From: CAZSWR01 sp964610885
GTDB lineage: Bacteria; Bacteroidota; Ignavibacteria; Kapaibacteriales; UBA2268
Assembly (NCBI GenBank): GCA_964610885.1
Contig: CAZSWR010000004.1
Coordinates: forward strand, 20,610-84,609
DNA: 64,000 nucleotides
Direction: 5' to 3'
Positions 54,006 to 62,853 of the stretch are shown in pieces. Both the position numbers and the translations under genes were made by a program. The notes beneath the pieces were generated by a model, which saw nothing but the letters and a program-made list of their open reading frames with translations, was not told the DNA's origin and did no database searches. Position 1 is the stretch's first letter, and each line of letters begins with the position of its first letter.

Positions 54006-55346
54006 ATGAACTACACAATTATCGGAGCAGCGCGCAGCGGCATGGCTGCTGCCCGATTAGCCAAAAAGCTCGGAGAGGACGTGTTCCTGACGGAATTCAA
54101 ACCGGAAAGCGATTACCACGACTCCGCCGAAGAATTGAAAAAATTGGGCGTGCAGTGCGAATTTGGGGGAAATACAGAGCGCGCGCTCGAAGCCGATTGC
54201 ATTATCACGTCGCCGGGCGTGTTGCCGTCCACGTGGATTCTCTCCGAAGCCGACAAACGAGGCATCAAGGTCATCAGCGAACTCGAATTCGGATCGAAAT
54301 TCATCAAGAATCCTATCATTGCAATCACCGGAACCAATGGTAAAACCACAACCACAACCCTTACGGCATACATGCTGAACAAGGGCGGGCGCCACGCCGT
54401 AACCGCCGGAAACATCGGCACGCCGATCTGCGACCTCGTGGGCGGGACCGACGAAAGCACGGTCGTAGTGGCCGAAGTGAGCAGTTTCCAGCTGGACCGC
54501 GCCGATAGTTTCGCGCCCCAAGTGGCAATGATTCTGAACATTACGCCGGACCACCTGTACTACCACGGCACGATGGATAATTATTCTTTGGCAAAGTGGA
54601 AAATTTCTTCGCGGCAGTCTCAAAAAGATTTGTTAATTTTGAACGCGGACGATGACGGCATTTCGAAATCCATTCGTCCGGCCAACGCACAAATTGCTTG
54701 GTTCTCTATGTCGCCCTTGGGGGAAAACGTAAATCGGGGGATTTACAATAAGGGTGGCAAAATGATTCTCAGATTGCAGTGTAAAGAGGAGGAAATAATG
54801 CTATTCGACGAGATCCGCTTGCCGGGTGTCCATAATGCCTACAATTCCATGGCTGCCGTTTTGGCCGTTCGCGCATTCGAGATTCGCAATGAAAACATTC
54901 GCGACAGCCTTGTGGCGTTCGAAGGCGTGGAACACCGCTTGGAATTCGTTAGGACTCTCGACGGAGTGGACTACGTCAACGATTCCAAAGCAACCAACGT
55001 CAACGCCACTTGGTACGCCCTTTCCAGCTACAAACAGCCTATCGTATGGATCGCCGGCGGGCGCGGGGACAACAACGACTATTCCCAACTCGATTCGCTC
55101 GTAAAGAAAAACGTTAAGTGCATCGTGGCGATGGGCGAAGAGGCCGACGCCATCTTCAACCATTTCTCGTCGATGGTCCGCTGCATCAAGGTCCACTCGA
55201 TGGAAGACGCCGTCGATAGCGCCCGCGTCAATGCCGAACCCGGCGACGTCGCGCTCTTCACTCCTGCCTGCAAATCATTCGATATGTTTATGAACTACGA
55301 ACACCGCGGCGAGGTCTTCAAAGAGGTCGTGAACGATTTGATATAA
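54006..55346 (+). CDS. murD: UDP-N-acetylmuramoyl-L-alanine-D-glutamate ligase
   Basis: 446 residues from the ATG at 54006 (AGAGGAAAT upstream). Adds D-Glu to UDP-MurNAc-L-Ala. MNYTIIGAARSGMAAARLAKK, then the ATP loop AITGTNGKTTTTTLTAYM, VAEVSSFQLD (substrate Lys-carbamate region) and VNDSKATNVNATWYAL (the SKATN motif specific to MurD). FTPACKSFDMF closes it. Followed by a small membrane protein and ftsW. Confidence 0.97.
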   Translation: MNYTIIGAARSGMAAARLAKKLGEDVFLTEFKPESDYHDSAEELKKLGVQCEFGGNTERALEADCIITSPGVLPSTWILSEADKRGIKVISELEFGSKFIKNPIIAITGTNGKTTTTTLTAYMLNKGGRHAVTAGNIGTPICDLVGGTDESTVVVAEVSSFQLDRADSFAPQVAMILNITPDHLYYHGTMDNYSLAKWKISSRQSQKDLLILNADDDGISKSIRPANAQIAWFSMSPLGENVNRGIYNKGGKMILRLQCKEEEIMLFDEIRLPGVHNAYNSMAAVLAVRAFEIRNENIRDSLVAFEGVEHRLEFVRTLDGVDYVNDSKATNVNATWYALSSYKQPIVWIAGGRGDNNDYSQLDSLVKKNVKCIVAMGEEADAIFNHFSSMVRCIKVHSMEDAVDSARVNAEPGDVALFTPACKSFDMFMNYEHRGEVFKEVVNDLI

Positions 55347-55379
55347 TACAAATGGCATAGAAATCATTCTTTTTGCGTT

Positions 55380-55415
55380 CCGCAGGCTCCATCTCGGTCT
55401 GCGGTTCGTTTTTTA
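55380..55415 (+). terminator. probable terminator after murD
   Basis: CCGCAG (55380-55385) and CTGCGG (55399-55404), followed by TTCGTTTTTT. It lies 33 bp after murD and would separate it from the next gene, at least in part. Confidence 0.55.
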
Positions 55416-55457
55416 GTTAAATCACAATTTCTTCCCATCGGAAAACTATTGGCCAAT

Positions 55458-56045
55458 ATGGAAAGAATAATCCTCAAAATACTATTCGGTTCGGCAATTC
55501 CCATCGTTTCGACGCTTGCGTTTTGGTGGGGAATGCTACTGTTTTCCGCGGACGAAACCATCATTTTAATTTCGTCCATTGTCGGACTTGCTGGCGGGAT
55601 TGCCTTCGAGCTGCTGCGCGGGCTGACGAAGCGATTCGACGTCTATTCGATGCCCATTGGAATCGCCATCGCAGTTGTTATTTTCTATTGCTTGGGCATG
55701 TTTGGATTCTTTATGGGAGTGCCGGTTTTCCACCTGATTTTGGGCGGGGCCTCGGGGTACTATTGCGCTCGCAGGCGAATGGAGTCCGAACCGAGCGCAA
55801 TGCAACCATCACTGAAGTCCATCGCAACTGTTTCGGCGGCGGCAATGGCGTGCATTTGTTTCGCATCGGCCTGTTTTACCCTATCGAGCGATTCCACCCC
55901 GTTCGACCTGCGGAATATGCTGCACCTACAATTCAATATTTCCATTCCGATGCTGTGGGGCATAATCGTCTCCGGCGGCATCGCTTTAATTGCCATGCAA
56001 TACTACATAACAAAATTTGTATATAATAAAACACTCTCCGAATAA
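55458..56045 (+). CDS. small multi-pass membrane protein, unknown
   Basis: 195 residues from the ATG at 55458 (a TTG three codons earlier is possible). About five hydrophobic helices (ILISSIVGLAGGIAFELL, IGIAIAVVIFYCLGMFGFFM and PVFHLILGGASGYYCARR among them), with short charged loops. No known motif. It ends 3 bp before the ftsW start, so it is probably co-transcribed with ftsW and may belong to cell-wall synthesis, though this is only context. Confidence 0.72.
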   Translation: MERIILKILFGSAIPIVSTLAFWWGMLLFSADETIILISSIVGLAGGIAFELLRGLTKRFDVYSMPIGIAIAVVIFYCLGMFGFFMGVPVFHLILGGASGYYCARRRMESEPSAMQPSLKSIATVSAAAMACICFASACFTLSSDSTPFDLRNMLHLQFNISIPMLWGIIVSGGIALIAMQYYITKFVYNKTLSE

Positions 56046-56048
56046 TAC

Positions 56049-57194
56049 ATGAAAAAACTCAAAGGCCATATTGACTGGTATATACTGATTCCCGTTGTGG
56101 CGCTGATGCTGTTCTCGATTGCATTTGTTTACAGCGCCAGCGCGACCATCGCCGAGGTGCGTTTCGGCTCCAGCGAAAAATTCCTTATGAACCATTTGGT
56201 GCGCGTGCTTCTGGCTTTCGTCGCAATTTTCGTCTGCATGAAGATCGATTACCACCGCTGGCAACGGTTTTCCTTCCCGATAATAATACTGGCGTTCATC
56301 TCGCTGATTGCCGTGTTCGTCGTCGGCACAAAGATCAACAATGCCTACCGCTGGCTGTACATTGGCCCGCTTAATTTCCAACCATCCGAGTTGGCGAAAT
56401 TCGCATTAGTGTTGCACATTTCTTCGCTGCTTGCGGCGCGCCAGGAGCTGATCAAAGACTTCAAACTCGGCCTGATGCCAATACTGTTATGGATCGTCTC
56501 GGCCTGCGCTTTGATCGCGCTGCAACCGAATTTTTCGACGGCCACATTGATTTTCGTCATCACGCTCATGCTTCTGTTCATCGGCAATACTAATGCTTGG
56601 CATTTGGTACTGCTTTCCTTGGGCACGATTTTCATTGGTTTGGCCTATGCAATGATGGCGCCATACCGCCGCTACCGTATCTTTTCATTCTTCGGTATCG
56701 ACTCTCCCCTATCGGCAAGCGCCAGCGCCGACCCGGAGAACTACCAGGCGCAACAAGCAGTTTTGGCCTTTGGCAACGGGGGCATTTTCGGCGTTGGGCC
56801 GGGCGAAAGCCGCCAGAGCCACCTCTTTTTGCCTGAATCGTTCGGAGACTTCATTTTCTCAATTATCGGAGAGGAATACGGATTGGTCGGCACGACCATT
56901 ATCATCTTGGTATTCGCATTCATACTTTTCCGCGGCCTAAAAATCGCGAGGAACGCTCCGGACCTGTTCGGGTATTTCCTCTCGAGCGGCATAATCATTA
57001 CCATCTCTTTGTACGCATTCGTCAGCGCAGCCGTGAATTGCGGCCTGTTGCCCACGACGGGGCTTCCGATGCCATTCGTGAGCTATGGAGGCACGGCAGT
57101 TATTTTCTATGGAGTGGCGATTGGCATCCTACTCAATATTTCGGCTCAGTCCGGCGTCTTCCCGAGGAAGGAACTTAACAATGAAGATGCTTGA
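56049..57194 (+). CDS. ftsW: SEDS-family peptidoglycan glycosyltransferase FtsW (RodA-like alternative)
   Basis: 381 residues, about ten membrane helices. SEDS hallmarks are GPLNFQPSELAKFALVLHIS (LxPSE motif near helix 4), NYQAQQAVLAFGNGGIFGVGPGES and GLLPTTGLPMPFVSYGGTAV. The catalytic Asp equivalent is in the EEYGLVGT loop region. It polymerises lipid II with a class B PBP. Neighbourhood with murD favours FtsW over RodA; the sequence alone does not exclude RodA. Confidence 0.9.
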   Translation: MKKLKGHIDWYILIPVVALMLFSIAFVYSASATIAEVRFGSSEKFLMNHLVRVLLAFVAIFVCMKIDYHRWQRFSFPIIILAFISLIAVFVVGTKINNAYRWLYIGPLNFQPSELAKFALVLHISSLLAARQELIKDFKLGLMPILLWIVSACALIALQPNFSTATLIFVITLMLLFIGNTNAWHLVLLSLGTIFIGLAYAMMAPYRRYRIFSFFGIDSPLSASASADPENYQAQQAVLAFGNGGIFGVGPGESRQSHLFLPESFGDFIFSIIGEEYGLVGTTIIILVFAFILFRGLKIARNAPDLFGYFLSSGIIITISLYAFVSAAVNCGLLPTTGLPMPFVSYGGTAVIFYGVAIGILLNISAQSGVFPRKELNNEDA

Positions 57195-57273
57195 AGCAAG
57201 CCAATCGGTTATATTTAATAGTTCCATATCATTTTATGCGTGTCGAGTTATTTGAATAAAAACCTACCCGTTA

Positions 57274-57409
57274 ATGGGACTGTCTCAAAAGCCTGAAAAA
57301 CTGTTTTTTGTCATATTGAACGAAGTTAAATATCCATTATTAGCAAGGACTTATGAATGACAATGGATTCTTCACTTCGTTCAGAATGACGCTTCTGAGA
57401 CAGTCCCAT
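57274..57409. mobile_element. MITE-like element, copy 3 of 3
   Basis: 136 bp. Terminal repeats ATGGGACTGTCTCAAAAGC and its complement match at 18 of 19 positions. Interior TCATATTGAACGAAGTTAAA and GATTCTTCACTTCGTTCAG as in copies 1 and 2. Occupies most of the 313-bp gap between ftsW and the next gene. Confidence 0.9.
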
Positions 57410-57507
57410 GAAAAATCCTTTGCGTACCAAGCGTTATGGTGTTTATTTCTTTGAACCTTTAGTCACCAATAAAGTAATACTTTCAAACTAACCACTTTGA
57501 GGATCCG

Positions 57508-58113
57508 ATGAAAAAACTGTTTGTTCTCATCCTTGTAATTTTTGCAATCGCCACGGCCGCCCGCGCCGAAGACTATTTGGACACAATTGCGCGAAATGTA
57601 TGCGCTGAAACCAAGAAATTCGATGGCACAGGAGATATCGAATTAAAGCTCGGCGTCATTATGATTAAGTCTTGCGAGCCGTATCGCGACAGAATTCTGA
57701 AGGATTACAATATCGACATGGGCAAAATAGCGAATGACGATTCCAACGAGGGCCAAGCATTAGGACGGATAGTCGGAACAAAGATGGCTTTGTATTGCCC
57801 GGAATTCTTCCAGCAATTCCTAACCTCCGATGACGAGGAAGATGCCGGTGATGGAGCGCAGCAATCCGTTTCGGGAATGATGATTGCAATCACCTATTAC
57901 GGGCCTTTCCCGGTTATTCAAATCGAAACCAATTCAAACGAAAGGTATAATTTGATTATCCTCGAGGATTTCGATGGCGCGGCAGAATTTATTAAAAACA
58001 AAGACAAATACTACAAAAAGCCATTGAAGTTTATTTTCACCTATTATCAATTATTCGACAAAGAAACACTCACCAACCAGTCATATAAAGTACTCAACGG
58101 GATCGAAGAGTAA
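57508..58113 (+). CDS. secreted protein, unknown
   Basis: 201 residues, signal peptide (MKKLFVLILVIFAIATAARA). Mature part is acidic and alpha/beta. EYLDTIA-like opening (EDYLDTIARNVCAETKKFDG), a conserved-looking GLRIVG-type patch (GQALGRIVGTKMALYCPEFF) and an acidic loop SDDEEDAGDGAQQ. Three Cys could form disulphides. No family recognised. Monocistronic, with a repeat element on each side. Confidence 0.75.
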   Translation: MKKLFVLILVIFAIATAARAEDYLDTIARNVCAETKKFDGTGDIELKLGVIMIKSCEPYRDRILKDYNIDMGKIANDDSNEGQALGRIVGTKMALYCPEFFQQFLTSDDEEDAGDGAQQSVSGMMIAITYYGPFPVIQIETNSNERYNLIILEDFDGAAEFIKNKDKYYKKPLKFIFTYYQLFDKETLTNQSYKVLNGIEE

Positions 58114-58159
58114 CACATAAGCGCTTCGCCGTGCTTTGGCGAATTAATGTTGTTTCTCC

Positions 58160-58283
58160 AGGCGCGATTTCGTGCGAACGAATGTTCTTTAAATATGTTT
58201 GATACAATCAGCGTTTTTATATAACAACCGCTACGCGGTATGGCTGCATCGGGCTTCTACAATTCAACAACCGCTACGCGGTA
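58160..58283. repeat. palindromic dispersed repeat, copy 3 of 3 (left end lost)
   Basis: Ends CAACAACCGCTACGCGGTAT with a second CAACCGCTACGCGGTAT block upstream, preceded by a decayed TTTCGTGCGAACGAATGTTC where copies 1 and 2 have TTTCGCGTAGCGAATGTT. The left ACCGCGTAGCGG arm is not found. Lies in the convergent 596-bp gap between 57508-58113 and rpsA. Confidence 0.75.
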
Positions 58284-58505
58284 TAAAACAATGTATCTTC
58301 GCTGTTTTGTGTGGGTGCAATCCGAAATACCATAATAAGCCCACAAGAAAAAGTCGGGATTCCACTAAACAGAGAGCAAACGCCGAAGAGATTGTAAGGT
58401 TATTACTGCCGAAAGTGGTACTTCCATTTCAAATGGCAGTGACACTCTATCCTCATAAATATTAGATATTTACATTCCCCTACTTGCCAAGGAAGGGTGC
58501 ACGAA

Positions 58506-58578
58506 GGGCGGGGTGGTTTCCACACTTCCGAAGTGTGGCACATCTTCCTGAATAGTCGGTCCGGTTTGGAATCCGCCC
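58506..58578. repeat. nested inverted repeat between copy 3 and rpsA
   Basis: GGGCGG (58506-58511) pairs with CCGCCC (58573-58578), and CCACACTT (58520-58527) pairs with AAGTGTGG (58531-58538) as a tight inner hairpin. Not part of a gene. Function unknown. Confidence 0.6.
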
Positions 58579-58636
58579 TACACGAAGTCATCGGATGAGT
58601 ATTTGACATCGAGAGTATCAATCGGGTGCACAAAAT

Positions 58637-58677
58637 ACAAAAAGGCCGCCTCTCTTGACTTAGGCGGCCTTTCTTTT
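58637..58677 (-). terminator. rpsA terminator (bidirectional)
   Basis: AAAGGCCGCCT/AGGCGGCCTTT (11 bp) with a T-run on the minus strand (A-run on the plus side). It begins 33 bp beyond the rpsA stop at 58710. Confidence 0.9.
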
Positions 58678-58709
58678 AGAATCGGATATGGAATCCGGTT
58701 CAATTTTTT

Positions 58710-60650
58710 TTATTCGGCAGCGGGAGTTTCCTCTGCGGGAGCTGCTGCTTCGGCTGCGGGAGCTTCGGGAGCTGCTTCTGCGGGCGCTGCTTTTTCTTTT
58801 CTGTCCGAATCGACGGAACCAAGGCGTTCGTAGTCTGCGACTTCGGCTGCATCGATTTGCGGCACGTTCGAGTCTTGCGAATACTTATCCGAATTCGGGA
58901 CGGGGTGCTTGCCGTTGTAAGCATCGATCAGAGCCTGATCTTTGCCGCGGAGAGCTTCGACGACCGAAAGGACGATTTTCTTGGCATCTTTGTCGAATTC
59001 GACAACTTTCAGCGGAAGCGGATCGCCGATTTGGAAGAAATCGCTGATCACGCGAACCGGTGCGAACGAGAGTTGCGATACGGGAACGAATCCGTCCACG
59101 CCATCGGGCAGCTCCACGATAACGCCTTTTTCGATAATGCGTTCGATTTTTGCTTCGGTTTCGGCTGTAACTTTGTATTTATCCTCAAAGAAGTCCCAAG
59201 GATTGTCTTTGATTTGTTTGTGTCCGAGTGCGATGCGGCGCTGGTCGGGATCGATCGAAAGGACGATGACATCGAGTTCGTCGCCTTTTTTGACGAATTC
59301 CCCGGGGTGGCGGATTTTCTTCGTCCAAGACAAGTCGCTGATGTGCACGAGTCCATCTACGCCTGGTTCAAGCTCGACGAACACGCCGAAGTTGGTCAAG
59401 TTGCGGACGATACCCAAGTGTTTCGAATCCACGGGGTATTTCTTCATCAGGTCTGACCAAGGATCCGGCTCGAGTTGTTTCATGCCGAGAGCAAGTTTTT
59501 TGTCGGTTTTGTCGATATTCAGGACGGTTGCATCCACGATTTGGCCCATCGAAACCACCTGTGAGGGGTGTTTGATGTGTTGTGTCCAAGACATTTCGCT
59601 GATGTGGATAAGTCCTTCGATACCTTTTTCGATTTCGATGAATGCACCGTAATCGGTGAGGCTAACGACTTTACCGCGTACTTTCGTACCTTTTTCGTAT
59701 TTTTCGCCGATTGTATCCCACGGGTGCGGCGTGAGTTGTTTCATGCCGAGAGAGATACGTTTTTTGTCGCTATCGAAATCAAGCACGACGACTTTGCACA
59801 CTTGGTCCAGCGAAACGATTTCGCTCGGGTGCGCAACGCGGCCCCACGAAAGGTCTGTGATGTGCACGAGGCCGTCCACGCCGCCCAGATCGACGAACAC
59901 GCCGAAGTCGGAGATGGCTTTGACAGCACCCTCGAGCACGAGGCCTTTTTCGAGTTTGCCAATGATTTGCGAACGTTGTTCGGCGAGTTGTTCCTCGAGG
60001 AGGACTTTGTGGCTAACGACAACGTTTTCGCTCGGGTGGTTCACTTTCACCACGCGGACATCGATAACTTTGTTCACCCAGCCGTCGAAGTCGCGCACGG
60101 GGCGGACGTCGATTTGCGAGCCGGGGAGGAAGGCTTCGATACCCAAGAGATCGACGACCATACCGCCTTTGATGCGGCGAAGGATACGGACGGGAACGAT
60201 TTCTTGTTTGTCGTTGAGTTTGATAATGTCTTCCCAGATGCGCATAAAGTCTGCGCGGCGGCGGGAAAGAAGAAGTTTACCGGTGGGATCCTCGATTTTT
60301 TCGATAAAAACATCGATAGGATCGCCGATTTGGAGAGTTTCTGCGTTCAGCAGTTCGGCTCTCGGAACGACGCCAATGGATTTGAATCCTATATCAACAT
60401 GGACCTCATCTTTTGTAATGTGTGTGATTTTGCCGCGAACGAGTTCGTCCTCTTTGATGTTGAGGATAGATTTCTCGGTAAGGGCGCGGAATGCGTCATC
60501 GTCCATTGCAAGAGTTCCGAATCCTTGCTCTAAAAGAGTTGTAAAGGATACTTGTTTGGGATCCGCTTGGCGGGATTGGTGCTGCATCGGTGCCTGTGGA
60601 TGCGCACCGGAGTTGACGTTTTCGGCAATTTGAGTTGCGCTTTCGGTCAT
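58710..60650 (-). CDS. rpsA: 30S ribosomal protein S1
   Basis: 646 residues. Six S1 OB-fold repeats (for example LVRGKITHITKDEVHVDIGF, VLEGAVKAISDFGVFVDLGG, VRGKVVSLTDYGAFIEIEKG and LGIVRNLTNFGVFVELEPG). Unfolds mRNA and helps load it onto the 30S subunit. The N-terminal ~60 residues are Gln/Ala-rich and the last ~30 are a low-complexity Ala/Pro/Glu tail (AEAAPEAPAAEAAAPAEETP), as in other Bacteroidota. Monocistronic with its own terminator. Confidence 0.97.
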   Translation of the reverse strand: MTESATQIAENVNSGAHPQAPMQHQSRQADPKQVSFTTLLEQGFGTLAMDDDAFRALTEKSILNIKEDELVRGKITHITKDEVHVDIGFKSIGVVPRAELLNAETLQIGDPIDVFIEKIEDPTGKLLLSRRRADFMRIWEDIIKLNDKQEIVPVRILRRIKGGMVVDLLGIEAFLPGSQIDVRPVRDFDGWVNKVIDVRVVKVNHPSENVVVSHKVLLEEQLAEQRSQIIGKLEKGLVLEGAVKAISDFGVFVDLGGVDGLVHITDLSWGRVAHPSEIVSLDQVCKVVVLDFDSDKKRISLGMKQLTPHPWDTIGEKYEKGTKVRGKVVSLTDYGAFIEIEKGIEGLIHISEMSWTQHIKHPSQVVSMGQIVDATVLNIDKTDKKLALGMKQLEPDPWSDLMKKYPVDSKHLGIVRNLTNFGVFVELEPGVDGLVHISDLSWTKKIRHPGEFVKKGDELDVIVLSIDPDQRRIALGHKQIKDNPWDFFEDKYKVTAETEAKIERIIEKGVIVELPDGVDGFVPVSQLSFAPVRVISDFFQIGDPLPLKVVEFDKDAKKIVLSVVEALRGKDQALIDAYNGKHPVPNSDKYSQDSNVPQIDAAEVADYERLGSVDSDRKEKAAPAEAAPEAPAAEAAAPAEETPAAE

Positions 60651-60775
60651 TGGTTTACTCCTAAATCTGAAATTTGATAGTTGAACATCTGTTAATTATT
60701 TCAAAAAATGCTTTTATCAAGCCTTGCAAATTACCAAAAAGATTCCAAATATCCAAAGAAAAAAAGGAGGTTAGA

Positions 60776-60847
60776 ATGATATTTGATGCTCGGCAGAGCC
60801 GATATTTATTTCACGCGCCAGCCGGCATGTATGGCTTCGTGTATTAA
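60776..60847 (+). CDS. candidate 23-residue ORF with strong ribosome-binding site
   Basis: AAGGAGG six nt before ATG, then MIFDARQSRYLFHAPAGMYG and three more residues to TAA. It lies between the rpsA start (divergent) and the end of the 60844 lipoprotein gene, overlapping its last 4 bp on the opposite strand. The ribosome-binding site is one of the best in the window, but the A-rich run makes chance possible. No family recognised. Confidence 0.3.
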   Translation: MIFDARQSRYLFHAPAGMYGFVY

Positions 60848-61467
60848 TTAACTTTATAATCAGTTAATACTTCCTTTCTTGATAAATAAAACTCGCTACT
60901 CGATCCTTTTTTAGTGTTATACTCCCTAGTAATGATACCTATTCCCGGCGAAACAAGAATTCGATCATAATTATCTGAAATACCTTTGGCAGTTCTGATA
61001 TATTCATAACAAATAAACTCTCCAAGGGGTATTGAATACTTCAGATTTGTACTATTGATTCTCATTTTTGAACCATCATTATTATTCCAAGTATCCCCAA
61101 CTTTTCCCGGATATTTGAAGTTGAGGACAGGAGCCGATATTGGGCCTGAGCCAGTGTAATGACAGCTATAATATCCATCACTATTATTGGTATATAAATT
61201 TGTTTCATAATACATTATAGTAACGTACCACCTTTGGTTATTAATAACTGTATCGTAATCAACTCTTTCAATCCTGTCATAAGTTATCATTTTGTTCCCA
61301 GAATCGTCAAACACTGTATAATTCCACGACCAATAATTTCCGATTTTCAAGGGAATAATTCCGTTCGATGCTTCGTTCGGATTTGTTGAATTATCATCAT
61401 TTTTGCACGAATTCAGAACTAAAACTGATAGGAATAGAACTGTTAAAAGAATGTTTCTTTTTTTCAT
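60844..61467 (-). CDS. lipoprotein, unknown
   Basis: 207 residues. Lipobox LNSC (MKKRNILLTVLFLSVLVLNS then Cys), followed by an acidic Asn/Asp-rich linker (KNDDNSTNPNEASNG). The mature part is beta-rich and Tyr/Trp-rich (PLKIGNYWSWNYTVFDDSGN, SCHYTGSGPISAPVLNFKYPG), resembling the family of short secreted 'GNYWSW' proteins in this lineage. No enzyme motif. Isolated gene. Confidence 0.78.
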   Translation of the reverse strand: MKKRNILLTVLFLSVLVLNSCKNDDNSTNPNEASNGIIPLKIGNYWSWNYTVFDDSGNKMITYDRIERVDYDTVINNQRWYVTIMYYETNLYTNNSDGYYSCHYTGSGPISAPVLNFKYPGKVGDTWNNNDGSKMRINSTNLKYSIPLGEFICYEYIRTAKGISDNYDRILVSPGIGIITREYNTKKGSSSEFYLSRKEVLTDYKVN

Positions 61468-61775
61468 ATAGAACCTATTTTTATAAAATTTTCTCAGAAA
61501 TGTGGTCTGCTTCTATGTTTACTTTTATGCAAATTAATAATGATATTAGTGAAATCCAAATGCTATTTGAAAAATGTTTTATTTGCGCTCAATATAGATT
61601 CTTCAATATGGAATGAGTGAACACAGAATTCATGAAATTTGTTCCTTTGAAAACAATCCATAAATCCTTATATTTGTGTCTTAGTTCAAACAATTTATAG
61701 CTTTTTGGCGCTATTGCGCAATTTGTATCGAATAAATTTTATAGTTTTTTTTGAATACTTAGGAAGATATTGCTT
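61468..61775. other. 308-bp divergent spacer
   Basis: AT-rich; I see no gene, repeat or clear regulatory site. It must hold the promoters of the two lipoprotein genes that flank it. Confidence 0.5.
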
Positions 61776-62828
61776 GTGAAAAAGTTCCTTATTGCTTTTA
61801 TCGCTGTGCTCGCGGTGGCCTGCACCAAAGAAAACGAAGTTATCAAATACGTCGATAAGGAGTATTCGTGGCGAGCAGACGTATATTTTGATTATACCGA
61901 AAAGATACTCGACAATTCCTTCTCGTCGGGCGATTGCCTATACGTCAGCGGTACGCAAATATTTACAAAAATCACGATTGAGAATGGCGAACTTAAACAT
62001 TCATCTTGCTGGTTGCCTTCAGAAGAGATTAGCAGCAGGACATGCATCGGGGATAAATACTTTTCGCGTCCGCCAAGCAAGTATGGTAATTATTTACGCA
62101 TCAACATGAATGATTGGAACTTGCCATATTGCAATTATTATTTTGATATGAAAACCCTCGCTTCGGACTTCCGTTTTTTTTGTTATCCGGCATTCTATCT
62201 CTCGCCCATGTCTTGTATAATGGGTGATTATATCTTGATTCCATACAATTACACCCAAGGATGCTTAGAAGCACTATTATGCAAAATGAAATACTCCGAC
62301 GAAGGTTATCTGACTATCGCTGACTCAAGAATTCTGATCCTTGACGATTCGCCTTCGGTTACTTCTTTAATAACAATTAACACAGATGGAAAAGTCTTTT
62401 TCGTTACAACAAGCAAATCAGAATTACTGATCGTGGACACAAACGGATATGTAACCACATTTTCAGACTGTGAAGCAACCAATTTCGTGAAGGTTTCTGA
62501 TCAACTATCCTACCTTTTTGGCGACCATGGACTCGTTAGGGTAGAGAACTCTAAAACCCTTACCAAGCAGGAATTCAATTTTTCTTTGCAACGCGGCCTT
62601 CAATACTCTTGTATAGACGGGAGAGTTGTTGCATATAGGAACTCGCAGATTTGGGAAACTGAAATTCTGAGCGACCGCGTTAATTTCAAGGAATTGAAAA
62701 CCGACGGCATCGAGGGTAATTACATCACTTCTGTCAACCAACTCGGGGACAGCCTCGTCTATGTTACAACTCTCTCCGGCGGATTCTACAAACCGCTTGG
62801 CAAGTTTTTCGCTGATACAATTAAATAG
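61776..62828 (+). CDS. lipoprotein, unknown (beta-propeller-like)
   Basis: 350 residues from a GTG at 61776 (AGGAAG nine nt upstream), giving MKKFLIAFIAVLAVACTKEN with lipobox LAVAC. The mature protein is uniformly beta-rich with repeated phrases such as DGKVFFVTTSKSELLIVDTN and DGRVVAYRNSQIWETEI, consistent with a beta-propeller of 5-7 blades. No catalytic residue identified. Followed 25 bp later by 62854; probably one transcript. Confidence 0.78.
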   Translation: MKKFLIAFIAVLAVACTKENEVIKYVDKEYSWRADVYFDYTEKILDNSFSSGDCLYVSGTQIFTKITIENGELKHSSCWLPSEEISSRTCIGDKYFSRPPSKYGNYLRINMNDWNLPYCNYYFDMKTLASDFRFFCYPAFYLSPMSCIMGDYILIPYNYTQGCLEALLCKMKYSDEGYLTIADSRILILDDSPSVTSLITINTDGKVFFVTTSKSELLIVDTNGYVTTFSDCEATNFVKVSDQLSYLFGDHGLVRVENSKTLTKQEFNFSLQRGLQYSCIDGRVVAYRNSQIWETEILSDRVNFKELKTDGIEGNYITSVNQLGDSLVYVTTLSGGFYKPLGKFFADTIK

Positions 62829-62853
62829 TTTATTCATTATTCTTTAGGTTGTT

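Noticed and set aside
49746..57409. Composite transposon bounded by MITE copies 2 and 3 carrying the RM genes
   Set aside because: The interval also holds core genes lipB, cmk, murD and ftsW in ordinary composition, and no transposase is present, so the two copies are more likely independent insertions.
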